Shown: one piece after another, positions 38,441 to 46,666 of the stretch
How the letters are laid out: each line of letters opens with the position of its first letter
Numbering within the stretch: the stretch's first letter is position 1
Assembly: GCF_019391655.1 (NCBI RefSeq)
Contig: NZ_JAHXPQ010000002.1
Location: 124,001-188,000 of the forward strand
Source: Mucilaginibacter rivuli
GTDB taxonomy: Bacteria > Bacteroidota > Bacteroidia > Sphingobacteriales > Sphingobacteriaceae
Length of the DNA stretch: 64,000 nucleotides
Direction: 5' to 3'
The notes under the pieces: model-generated
Database searches by the model: none
The model's input: only the letters and a program-made list of their open reading frames with translations
What the model was told of the DNA's origin: nothing
Program-made: the position numbers and the translations under genes

Positions 38441-39688
38441 ATGGAAAGAATTACTGCAAAATACTACATAGAAACCCCTTTCGCGCTCGAAAAGGCCGCT
38501 GCTGTTTTGGCTGGTGAGCAATCATCAGGCACTTTTGTTGCTGTTCCCGGCGAAACCGAAGAACTGAAACAACGCTTTGCCGCCCGTGTAGAAAGCATTA
38601 CACCACTCGAATCTGTTACCGAACCCGTTATTCCAGGTGCTACCTCAAAAAGCGGTTTATACCATCGCGCCAATGTGGAAGTGTCATGGTCGGTAGAAAA
38701 TTTTGGATATAATCTGCCGGTGTTGGTATCAACCCTGCAAGGTAATTTATATGAAATTACCCAGTTCACAGGGTTAAAACTGATGGACATGGATTTGCCG
38801 CCATCATACGCAGACCATTTTGTAGGCCCGCGCTTCGGCATTTCAGGCAGCATGAAAAGCACCGGTGTTTCGGGCCGCCCAATGATCGGTACCATCATTA
38901 AACCTAGTATCGGCATGTCGCCGCAACAAACGGCCGATCTGGTTAAAACCCTGGTAACATCAGGCATCGACTTCATTAAGGATGATGAATTATTATCATC
39001 AGCCGCCAACTCAAAGTTTGAGGATAGGGTAGATGCTGTAATGAAGGTGATCAGTGAGCATGCCGATAAAACCGGCAAAAAGGTAATGTACGCCTTCAAC
39101 ATCAGCGACGAGATAGACAGCATGCTCAGCCGTTACGACTATATCATTAAGGCAGGCGGTACCTGCGCCATGGTCAGCATCAACAGCGTGGGCCTATCTG
39201 CCACCAAAAAAATATGCGACCAAGGCCAGTTGGTCATCCACGGTCACCGCAATGGCTGGGGAATGCTGAACCGCCACCCGTTACTGGGAATAGAGTTCCC
39301 GGCGTATCAAAAGCTATGGCGATTGGCAGGTGTAGATCAATTGCATGTTAACGGCATAGCCAACAAATTCTGGGAAAGCGATGATTCCGTTGTGCGCTCT
39401 ATCGAAGCCTGTTTAAAGCCGCTCTTTAAAGGCGAAACTCCGCTACCTGTGGTATCATCGGGCCAATGGGGTGGTCAGGCTTTCGAAACCTGGCGCCGCA
39501 CCAAAACTACCGACCTGCTCTACATGGCAGGCGGCGGCATCATGGCACATCCCGACGGGCCGGGTGGGGGAGTAACCGCCCTGCAACAAGCCTGGCAAGG
39601 CGCTGTTGATGGTTTGACATTAGAACAAGCCGCCCAACAATACCCCGAGTTCGCGCATTCTGTACAAAAATTTGGCGGCAAGTCATGA
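38441..39688 (+). CDS. RuBisCO-like protein, candidate 3-oxo-isoapionate-4-phosphate-processing enzyme
   Basis: 415 residues from the ATG at 38441; an upstream TTG adds a non-conserved 20-residue tail. It has the RuBisCO large-chain fold: an N-terminal domain about 1-130 and a barrel about 140-415. Key residues survive: K154 in TIIKPSIG, the metal-site signature GIDFIKDDE with K180 (carbamylatable Lys), D182 and E183, H267/H269 in IHGHR, H302 in LHVNG, loop-6-like K309, and a phosphate-binding GGG at 364-366. It is shorter than true RuBisCO, and the SGG motif is changed to SSGQWGG, so it is an RLP rather than a carboxylase. RLPs next to a DUF1537 kinase include OiaX (decarboxylase) and OiaT (transcarboxylase/hydrolase) of D-apionate catabolism. 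The kinase overlaps it by 4 bp. OiaX and OiaT cannot be told apart here. Confidence 0.85.
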   Translation: MERITAKYYIETPFALEKAAAVLAGEQSSGTFVAVPGETEELKQRFAARVESITPLESVTEPVIPGATSKSGLYHRANVEVSWSVENFGYNLPVLVSTLQGNLYEITQFTGLKLMDMDLPPSYADHFVGPRFGISGSMKSTGVSGRPMIGTIIKPSIGMSPQQTADLVKTLVTSGIDFIKDDELLSSAANSKFEDRVDAVMKVISEHADKTGKKVMYAFNISDEIDSMLSRYDYIIKAGGTCAMVSINSVGLSATKKICDQGQLVIHGHRNGWGMLNRHPLLGIEFPAYQKLWRLAGVDQLHVNGIANKFWESDDSVVRSIEACLKPLFKGETPLPVVSSGQWGGQAFETWRRTKTTDLLYMAGGGIMAHPDGPGGGVTALQQAWQGAVDGLTLEQAAQQYPEFAHSVQKFGGKS

Positions 39689-41073
39689 TGAACAAGCAGA
39701 ACCTGTTACTGGCCTACTACGGCGATGACTTCACCGGGTCGACAGACGCGCTGGAGTTTTTGAGCCGTGCCGGGATAAAAACTGTCCTCTTCATCGATGC
39801 GCCAACGCCCGGGCAACTATCCCGTTACCAGGGCCTGCAAGCCATCGGCGTAGCCGGGATGACACGTGCCATGCCGCCCGCCGAAATGGAAGCTGAGCTG
39901 CTTCCCGCTTTCGAAGCGGTGAAGCAATTAGGGGCACCACATGTGCACTATAAAGTATGCTCTACTTTCGATTCATCGCCAACTATTGGCAGTATCGGTA
40001 AAGCAGCGGATGTTGGCGCGAGCGTATTCAACGCACCATTCATACCGTTATTAGTGGCCGCTCCCGCATTAGGCAGGTATTGTGCTTTCGGAAACTTGTT
40101 TGCCCGTATGGGGATAGGCAGCACAGGTGAGATCTTTCGCCTCGATCGACACCCATCTATGAGCAAACACCCGGTAACGCCGGCTGATGAAAGCGACCTG
40201 CGCCTACACCTCTCAAAACAAACCACCAAAACAACCGGCCTGGTAGATGTTGCCGATCTTGAAAAAGGCGCTGATGTCGCGCAAGCAAAACTACAGTCCG
40301 AAATAGCCAAAGGCAACTCTGTTGTACTATTCGATGGCTTAAACGACGGGCATTTGCTAATCACCGCTAAGCTGATTGACACTTACGCTGACAGCGATAA
40401 ACCCTTATTCTCCATCGGTTCATCCGGCATCGAAATGGCCATGGGTTCGCTTTGGCAGGAGCAGGGTATCGCTCAACCAAAAGCAAACTGGCCTCATCCC
40501 GGCAAGGCAAAAAGCATGTTAGTTATATCCGGCAGTTGCTCCCCGGTAACGGCAAAACAAATAGCCTACGCGGCCGAGCACGATTTTGCCGAGATAAAAT
40601 TGGATACGCATGCAGTTGCCGTATCCGCGGATATAAACACCACTGTTGCCCCCTACATTCAACTCATCAGCGAACTGATGCAGCGCGGCATCCCCGTAAT
40701 ACTGCATACCAGCCTTGGTACTGCCGATCCGCGTTTCGCAAATACTTACCAGATCTTTAGTCAGCAGGGCTTATCTCAAAACGATATCCGTACCAAAACC
40801 GCGCAGCTATATGGTACCGCTTTGGGCATGATAGCCCTTGGCGTCGCTGCCAAATCAAACCTGCAACGCCTCATCATCGCCGGCGGCGATACCTCGGGTT
40901 TCGCCGCACGCGCCCTGGGCATCGAAGCTGTCGAAATGATAGCCCCGCTTTCACCCGGTGCACCACTTTGTAAAGCATACGCGCCGGGCTCAGCCGCTGA
41001 TGGCATCGAACTCAACTTTAAAGGCGGCCAGGTAGGCGCCGAAAACTATTTTGAAATGGTTCTAAACGGATAA
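39685..41073 (+). CDS. DUF1537 four-carbon acid sugar kinase family, OiaK-like
   Basis: 462 residues, starting in an ATGA overlap with the RLP stop. The N-terminal domain begins YYGDDFTGSTDALEFL (residues 11-26) and contains the conserved block HYKVCSTFDSSP (88-99). The C-terminal nucleotide-binding domain has GGDTSGFAARALG. DUF1537 kinases phosphorylate acid sugars (threonate, erythronate, 3-oxo-isoapionate). Fusion into an operon with an RLP points to 3-oxo-isoapionate kinase (OiaK), whose product is the RLP substrate. No ApsD, ApnL or ApnO homologue is in the window, so earlier steps of an apiose route would have to lie elsewhere. It is clearly longer than, and diverged from, the second DUF1537 protein at 49828. 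Confidence 0.85.
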   Translation: MMNKQNLLLAYYGDDFTGSTDALEFLSRAGIKTVLFIDAPTPGQLSRYQGLQAIGVAGMTRAMPPAEMEAELLPAFEAVKQLGAPHVHYKVCSTFDSSPTIGSIGKAADVGASVFNAPFIPLLVAAPALGRYCAFGNLFARMGIGSTGEIFRLDRHPSMSKHPVTPADESDLRLHLSKQTTKTTGLVDVADLEKGADVAQAKLQSEIAKGNSVVLFDGLNDGHLLITAKLIDTYADSDKPLFSIGSSGIEMAMGSLWQEQGIAQPKANWPHPGKAKSMLVISGSCSPVTAKQIAYAAEHDFAEIKLDTHAVAVSADINTTVAPYIQLISELMQRGIPVILHTSLGTADPRFANTYQIFSQQGLSQNDIRTKTAQLYGTALGMIALGVAAKSNLQRLIIAGGDTSGFAARALGIEAVEMIAPLSPGAPLCKAYAPGSAADGIELNFKGGQVGAENYFEMVLNG

Positions 41074-41085
41074 AACACATAAGCA

Positions 41086-41745
41086 ATGAAACAAAAAACA
41101 CTGGGCCTTATCCACACATCGGCCACCTTGATACCCGTATTTCAACAGCTTTGCAAAGACTATTTGCCGGGTGTAACTACCTTTAATATCGTTGACGATA
41201 GCATTGTCCGCAACATTCGCGAGCGTGGTGCTTTAACGCCCGAGATCAGCAAGCGCGTAGCTGATTACATCGCTTCCGCGGAAGATTCGGGTGCAGATTA
41301 CATCATGGTAACCTGCTCATCCATCGGCGCCGCCGTGGAGGCTGCTGCCGAACATACCGGCGTGCCTGTACTGCGTGTTGATCAGCCCATGGCCGATCTT
41401 GCTGTGCAAACGGGTAAACGCATTGGTGTTATCGCCACGTTGCAAACTACGCTTGGCCCAACCAGCGATCTGGTGCAACGCCGTGCTGCCTTGGCGGGAA
41501 AGGAGATCGAACTGACATCAAGAGTGGTTGACGGCGCTTTCGAAGCCCTCATGGCTGGCGATGCCGCTACTCACGATGCCTTGGTTGCCAATGCTTTGCG
41601 CGAATTATCAAAGAGCGTGGATGTGATATTGCTGGCACAGGCATCAATGGCACGTGTTGTTGATACCTTAAGTGAGGCTGATAAGATCGTCCCGATAGTG
41701 GCCAGTCCGCCTACGGCAATAAAACATTTAGCCTCCATTTTATAA
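41086..41745 (+). CDS. Asp/Glu/hydantoin racemase superfamily protein with one motif cysteine
   Basis: 219 residues. It has the two-domain racemase fold, with the first catalytic-type motif MVTCSSIG (Cys77). The second motif, normally containing Cys, reads ILLAQASMAR (about 181-190), so the second catalytic Cys is missing. Two-base racemization is therefore unlikely. A one-Cys isomerase or decarboxylase (compare maleate isomerase and arylmalonate decarboxylase, which share the fold) is possible. It follows the OiaK-like gene by 12 bp and precedes a BASS transporter by 1 bp, so it belongs to the RLP pathway. No such enzyme is part of the apionate routes I know of; its step is unassigned. Confidence 0.8.
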   Translation: MKQKTLGLIHTSATLIPVFQQLCKDYLPGVTTFNIVDDSIVRNIRERGALTPEISKRVADYIASAEDSGADYIMVTCSSIGAAVEAAAEHTGVPVLRVDQPMADLAVQTGKRIGVIATLQTTLGPTSDLVQRRAALAGKEIELTSRVVDGAFEALMAGDAATHDALVANALRELSKSVDVILLAQASMARVVDTLSEADKIVPIVASPPTAIKHLASIL

Positions 41746-41746
41746 T

Positions 41747-43033
41747 ATGAAAGCCTTGCAAAAGATATGCCTCGGCATAAGCACCATTTCGCTACTTTGT
41801 TTATTGGCAGGTGTGATAATGACTGCCGTTGTTAATATATGGCAGCCCGCCGCGGTTAGCCTTGCGGTTTCTTTTGCTATAGGTATTGGCGCTATACCCG
41901 CTTTAAAAAATTACCAGTATACCGCATGGATCATAGTTGCCGTGGTAGCGGCCATGATATACCCGCACGCTTTTTTAAAATGGGGAAGTGTAGATCTGCG
42001 TAATAAATGGCTCATACTTATTATCGTTCAGATGGTAATGTTTGGCATGGGTATCCAAATGAGCATCCGCGATTTTTCGGGCCTGGCAAGCACAGGTAAA
42101 GGTGTTTTAATAGGTTTGGCCTGTCACTTTTCGGTAATGCCGCTGATGGGTTTGTTATTAACCAAAATATTTCATTTTGAGCCCGAAATAGCTGCAGGCA
42201 TTATTCTTATCGGCTCGTGTTCAAGCGGCCTGGCATCAAACGTTATGGTGTATTTAGCGCGGGCTAACCTGGTTTTATCAGTAACTGTTACGGCTATGGC
42301 AACATTGGTTGCACCGTTCCTGACGCCTTTATTAATGCGCCTGTTGGCGGGTACACTTATTGAGGTGAAGTTTGTTGCCATGATGATGGAGATCATCAAG
42401 ATCGTTATTGTACCTATCGGCGCGGCCTTTCTGCACGATTATTTAAAACACGCCTCCCCGAAAGGGAAACGTAATGCTTACCTGATCACGGCGGCCTGTG
42501 TTATTTGGCTGGCATGCCAGTATTTGTTTTTGTGGGATATGATGAGCGCGATAATGTCGCCCGAAGCTGCACAATCATTAACGGTATTTAACTTTTTAAC
42601 GGGCGCTTTTATTACCGGCGCAGTTTATCACCAATTATATACCAGGTACACCAAAATTGACCAGTACATCCCATATTTATCCATGTTCGGCATTGTTTAT
42701 TTTACAACGGTAACCACCGCCGCCGGTCGTGATAATTTGATGCATGTGGGTGTATTGTTATTTTTAGCATCGGTAATACACAACGGAGCCGGGTACTTTT
42801 TTGGTTATTGGCTGAGCCGCTTGTTCAAGCTTGATAAAAACTCTGCCCGAACCATAGCTTTTGAGGTGGGCTTACAAAATGGGGGTATGGCATCGGGGCT
42901 GGCAGGTACCATGGGTAAATTATCAACCGTAGGTTTGGCTGCTGCCGTATTTAGCCCCTGGATGAATATCTCAGGCTCCATATTGGCTAATTACTGGAGA
43001 AAGCATCCTGTTAAAGATGAGCAAGCACAATAA
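41747..43033 (+). CDS. Bile acid:sodium symporter (BASS) family transporter
   Basis: 428 residues with about ten hydrophobic segments. The core BASS signatures are present: VMFGMGIQMSIRDFSG, the conserved GSCSSGLASNVMVYLARAN crossover region, and FEVGLQNGGMASGLAG near the C-terminus. The N-terminus has two extra helices (about residues 8-65) before the core, so it is longer than the classic about 320-residue form. BASS proteins move organic anions with sodium across the inner membrane. As the last gene of the RLP operon, it probably imports the acid sugar that the operon degrades, for example apionate. The substrate is inferred from context only. Confidence 0.88.
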   Translation: MKALQKICLGISTISLLCLLAGVIMTAVVNIWQPAAVSLAVSFAIGIGAIPALKNYQYTAWIIVAVVAAMIYPHAFLKWGSVDLRNKWLILIIVQMVMFGMGIQMSIRDFSGLASTGKGVLIGLACHFSVMPLMGLLLTKIFHFEPEIAAGIILIGSCSSGLASNVMVYLARANLVLSVTVTAMATLVAPFLTPLLMRLLAGTLIEVKFVAMMMEIIKIVIVPIGAAFLHDYLKHASPKGKRNAYLITAACVIWLACQYLFLWDMMSAIMSPEAAQSLTVFNFLTGAFITGAVYHQLYTRYTKIDQYIPYLSMFGIVYFTTVTTAAGRDNLMHVGVLLFLASVIHNGAGYFFGYWLSRLFKLDKNSARTIAFEVGLQNGGMASGLAGTMGKLSTVGLAAAVFSPWMNISGSILANYWRKHPVKDEQAQ

Positions 43034-43062
43034 AATTGTTACACAGTTTTTGCCCTTAAGCT

Positions 43063-43094
43063 AAAATCGTATATTTTATAGAGAAAATCTCACA
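43063..43094 (+). promoter_or_regulatory. 32-nt motif upstream of PL1 gene, shared with 44985-45016
   Basis: The sequence reads AAAATCGTAT, eight variable A/T bases, then GAGAAAAT, one base, TCACA. It matches the site at 44985 at 26 of 32 positions without gaps and lies 66 bp before the pectate lyase ATG. It is probably a regulator site or upstream promoter element. Confidence 0.65.
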
Positions 43095-43160
43095 TAAAAA
43101 GATTTGAAATTACCCTCATATTTGAATGTATTAACCAATAATACCTGAAAATCTTTAAAA

Positions 43161-44807
43161 ATGAATAGAAATTTAATTGCCGCAATTGTATTTTCTTGCG
43201 CTGTTTGTAGTTTACATACAGCACAGGCGCAATACCCAAAGATACCGCCCGCCCTGCAGGCTAAAACTGATTCGATAATGGACGTTGAGAAAAAACGTTC
43301 GGACAATGCCTTCGAAAAAGCGATGGTGATCATAAAAAAAGAAGAAGCCGCGGGCAAACCTTATGTGCCATGGGCTGCAAAACCTTCAGATCTGCCCCAG
43401 GCTAAAATTCCGGCTTTCCCGGGTGCCGAGGGTGGTGGCGCTTATTCATTTGGCGGCCGTGGTGGCCGTGTTATCGTGGTAACCAACCTAAACGATAGCG
43501 GTCCCGGCAGCTTGCGCGATGCATGCGAGCAAGGCGGTGCGCGTATTGTGGTATTCAACGTTGCAGGTATCATCAAACTAAAACTGCCCATCAGCATCCG
43601 TGCACCTTATATCACCATCGAGGGCCAAAGCGCTCCCGGCGATGGTATTTGCATCGCAGGCGAGTCGGTTTGGATCGATACACATGATGTAGTGGCCCGT
43701 TTCCTGCGTTTCCGCAGGGGCGCAACGGATGTTACCCGCCGCGATGATGGCTTTGGTGGTAACCCGGTAGGTAATATCATGCTTGATCACTTATCAGGTA
43801 GCTGGGGACTGGACGAAGTAATGTCGATGTACCGCCACGTGTACGATCGTACAGGTAAATCATTAAAACTACCAACGGTAAACATCACCATGCAAAACTG
43901 TATGTTCGCCGAGGCCCTGGATACCTACAACCATGCTTTTGGCAGCACCATTGGCGGCCACAACAGCATGTTTGCACGTAACCTTTGGGCCAATAACATT
44001 GCCCGTAATCCTTCGGTAGGTATGGATGGCGATTTCAATTTTGCCAACAACGTTATATTTAACTGGTGGAACCGCAGCGCCGATGGTGGCGATAACAGGT
44101 CGTTCTATAACTTTATCAATAACTACTATAAACCGGGGCCAATTACGCCCACAGATAAACCTATCGGTCACCGTATATTAAAACCGGAGGCAGGCCGCGA
44201 TAAAGGCTTTAAAGATGCCTTTGGCCGTGTATACGCCAATGGTAACATTATTGAAGGCAATGAGCGTGTAACAAAAAATAACTGGGATGGTGGTATCCAG
44301 ATAGGCGAAGGCCCTGATGCCGGCCGCCTTACCGATAGCATCCGTTCAAACGAGCCGTTCCCAATGCCAAAAATTGCCTTATTAACCGCGCAGGAAGCGC
44401 ATGACTATGTATTGGAAAACGTTGGCGCTAACCTGCCAAAACGCGATGCTGTTGATGCCCGCATTATCCGCGAAGTAAAAACAGGAAAAATAGAATACGT
44501 ACCTAATACAGATAACCACGTTGGTTCCCAGTTTTTAAAACATCGTTTGCCGGATGATTCGTACAAACAAGGTATCATTACCGATGTAAGCCAGGTTGGC
44601 GGTTACCCTGAGTACAAGGGCACTCCATACAAAGACAGCGATAACGATGGTATCCCTGATGCATACGAGATCAAACATGGCCTTAATCCAAAGGATGCTA
44701 AAGACTCGGCAGCAATGGCAAAAGATGGCAGCGGTTATGCCAATATCGAAGTTTATTTGAATAGCCTGGTACCATTAAACACGGTTATACCCGTCGCAAA
44801 AAAGTAA
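43161..44807 (+). CDS. Secreted pectate lyase (PL1-like) with C-terminal Ca-binding-type repeat
   Basis: 548 residues with a signal peptide (about 1-24, ending HTAQAQ). The parallel beta-helix starts at about 83 (IPAFPGAEGGGAYSFGGRGG, then VIVVTNLNDSGPGSLRDA), typical of Bacteroidota PL1-type pectate lyases. ITIEGQSAPGDGICIAG and FLRFRRGATD give the stacked strands and the basic catalytic region. The C-terminus has DSDNDGIPDAYEIKHGLNP (about 492-510), a thrombospondin type 3-like calcium motif common in these lyases. The enzyme cleaves homogalacturonan or the RG-II backbone by beta-elimination. It has its own promoter, with the 32-nt motif, and its own terminator. Confidence 0.9.
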   Translation: MNRNLIAAIVFSCAVCSLHTAQAQYPKIPPALQAKTDSIMDVEKKRSDNAFEKAMVIIKKEEAAGKPYVPWAAKPSDLPQAKIPAFPGAEGGGAYSFGGRGGRVIVVTNLNDSGPGSLRDACEQGGARIVVFNVAGIIKLKLPISIRAPYITIEGQSAPGDGICIAGESVWIDTHDVVARFLRFRRGATDVTRRDDGFGGNPVGNIMLDHLSGSWGLDEVMSMYRHVYDRTGKSLKLPTVNITMQNCMFAEALDTYNHAFGSTIGGHNSMFARNLWANNIARNPSVGMDGDFNFANNVIFNWWNRSADGGDNRSFYNFINNYYKPGPITPTDKPIGHRILKPEAGRDKGFKDAFGRVYANGNIIEGNERVTKNNWDGGIQIGEGPDAGRLTDSIRSNEPFPMPKIALLTAQEAHDYVLENVGANLPKRDAVDARIIREVKTGKIEYVPNTDNHVGSQFLKHRLPDDSYKQGIITDVSQVGGYPEYKGTPYKDSDNDGIPDAYEIKHGLNPKDAKDSAAMAKDGSGYANIEVYLNSLVPLNTVIPVAKK

Positions 44808-44840
44808 AGGAAAATCCTTGCCTCAACTTTGAGCATAAAC

Positions 44841-44870
44841 AAAACCCGGAACAAATAATTCCGGGTTTTT
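44841..44870 (+). terminator. Intrinsic terminator after PL1 gene
   Basis: AAAACCCGGAA and TTCCGGGTTTT form a perfect stem around a 7-nt loop, ending in a T run, 33 bp after the pectate lyase stop. Confidence 0.88.
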
Positions 44871-44984
44871 GGTTAAATATACTTCCCCCGGGTATTTAAA
44901 AATTGGTAAATTGCATTGTAGGATATTTTTAGTAATATCATCATTAATAAGTTCCTGAATAACTTTTGGGGTTAAGTCCATGAT

Positions 44985-45016
44985 AAAATCGTATTATATC
45001 AAGAGAAAATATCACA
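44985..45016 (+). promoter_or_regulatory. 32-nt motif upstream of long operon, shared with 43063-43094
   Basis: Same layout as the site before PL1: AAAATCGTAT, eight variable bases, GAGAAAAT, one base, TCACA. It lies 71 bp before the first gene of the long operon, close to the 66 bp seen at PL1. A TTGAC at 45021 and a TAGTTTTG at 45039-45046, just downstream, could be the core promoter. Confidence 0.65.
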
Positions 45017-45087
45017 ATAATTGACACTTATATAAAAGTAGTTTTGAGTTCTGTTTAAATGTAGCTAACCATAGCCTGTTAACCTGT

Positions 45088-46650
45088 ATGACTGATTTTT
45101 TACGTAAAGCGTGTATCGCCGTGATCTTATTTCTGATCACCGCCAACCTGTGCATCGCGCAATCGAAAAAGCAGCCTGTAGGTTTCGATAAGCTGAAGAA
45201 ATACGTCACCTATTTCAACTCCTTAGATACCGAAGCGGTAAAAAATTATATACCCAATGCCGAGGCTTATACCTGGCTCTCAAAAAACATCCCCTTGTTC
45301 GAGTGTCCCGATAAAACCATCGAGCAAATGTACTATTACCGCTGGTGGAGTTTCCGCAAGCACTTGGTGCAAACGCCAACGGGTTTTGTATTTACAGAGT
45401 TTATTACCCCGGTAAAATTCGCGGGTATATACAATACCATCAGCTCAGCCCTGGGCCACCAGGTTAACGAGGGCCGCTGGCTGCACGATCAAAAATACAT
45501 CCAGGACTATGTATCATTCTGGTTGTTTGAAGATGGCAAACAGGCCAAGCCACATTTTCACGGCTTTAGCAGTTGGGTTGATGATGCCGTTTACAGCAAC
45601 TATTTGGTTAATAAGGATAAGGCATTCATCCAAAAAGCACTGCCAGCTTTAGATGCCGATTACCGCCTCTGGGAAACAGAAAAACAACTGCCCAACCGCA
45701 TGTTCTGGCAATTTGATGTAAGGGATGCTATGGAAGAATCCATCAGCGGTTCCCGTAAGGATAAAAATATTCGCCCCACCATAAATAGCTACATGTATGG
45801 CAACGCCAAAGCGCTTGTCGCAATGGCAAAGCTTACAGGTAACGATACCCTGCAAACACGCTACGCCGCAAAGGCTGCCGACCTGAAACAACTGGTTCAG
45901 CAAAACCTGTGGAACAACGATGCTAACTTTTTCGAAGTAAAACTCACAACCGGCAAATTTTCGGATGCCCGCGAAGCCATAGGCTTTATCCCCTGGTATT
46001 TTAACCTGCCCGATGATAATGCCAAATACGCCGCGCAATGGGATCAGTTAATTGATACCACTGGCTTTAAAGCGCCATGGGGACTAACCACAGCCGAAAG
46101 GCGCCACCCAAAATTCCGTACACACGGCGTTGGTAAATGCGAGTGGGACGGTGCCGTATGGCCCTACGCTACCACGCAGGACCTGAAAGGCCTGGCTAAT
46201 CTGCTAACCAACTATACCAACAAAGGCAAAATGAGCGCGAAGGTGTTCTTCGACGATTTTAAACAATACGCATGGTCGCAGCAAATGAACGGGCACCCCT
46301 ACATAGGCGAGTACCAGGATGAAAAGAACGGCGCATGGCTTAAAGGCGATAACCCAAGGAGTACATTCTACAACCACTCAAGCTATGCAGATTTAGTAAT
46401 AAACGACCTGATAGGCTTAAAACCCCGCGCCGATGAAGTGCTCGAACTTTACCCCCTCATCCCGCAAGGGCAATGGGATTGGTTTTGTTTAGATAGCGTG
46501 ATCTACCACGGCCGCAATCTTACCGTGATATGGGATAAAACCGGTAAAAAATATAATAAAGGCAAAGGCCTGCTAATTTATGCTGATGGTAAAAAAATAG
46601 CCCAAAGCGAAGCCCTGAAGCATGTTTTAGCAAATCTGCCTGTTAAATAA
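45088..46650 (+). CDS. (alpha/alpha)6-barrel glycoside hydrolase, trehalase/MGH1-like
   Basis: 520 residues with a signal peptide (about 1-25, ending NLCIAQ). Aromatic and acidic segments typical of (alpha/alpha)6 glycosidases run along the chain: MYYYRWWSFRKHLV, EGRWLHDQKYIQDY, HGFSSWVDDAVYSNY, RMFWQFDVRDAMEESISG, ECEWDGAVWPYATT-like CEWDGAVWPYATTQ, and FYNHSSYADLVINDLIGL near the end. The pattern fits the mannosylglycerate hydrolase-like/trehalase clan, though the family number is not certain. It is the first gene of a >19-kb operon containing acid-sugar catabolism and pectin hydrolases. A side-chain exo-glycosidase role in rhamnogalacturonan breakdown is inferred. Confidence 0.75.
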   Translation: MTDFLRKACIAVILFLITANLCIAQSKKQPVGFDKLKKYVTYFNSLDTEAVKNYIPNAEAYTWLSKNIPLFECPDKTIEQMYYYRWWSFRKHLVQTPTGFVFTEFITPVKFAGIYNTISSALGHQVNEGRWLHDQKYIQDYVSFWLFEDGKQAKPHFHGFSSWVDDAVYSNYLVNKDKAFIQKALPALDADYRLWETEKQLPNRMFWQFDVRDAMEESISGSRKDKNIRPTINSYMYGNAKALVAMAKLTGNDTLQTRYAAKAADLKQLVQQNLWNNDANFFEVKLTTGKFSDAREAIGFIPWYFNLPDDNAKYAAQWDQLIDTTGFKAPWGLTTAERRHPKFRTHGVGKCEWDGAVWPYATTQDLKGLANLLTNYTNKGKMSAKVFFDDFKQYAWSQQMNGHPYIGEYQDEKNGAWLKGDNPRSTFYNHSSYADLVINDLIGLKPRADEVLELYPLIPQGQWDWFCLDSVIYHGRNLTVIWDKTGKKYNKGKGLLIYADGKKIAQSEALKHVLANLPVK

Positions 46651-46666
46651 AAATGAAAAATAATAA

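Noticed and set aside
38441-39688. True RuBisCO carboxylase
   Set aside because: The chain is shorter, the loop with SGG is changed, no small subunit or phosphoribulokinase is present, and the operon is heterotrophic sugar catabolism.
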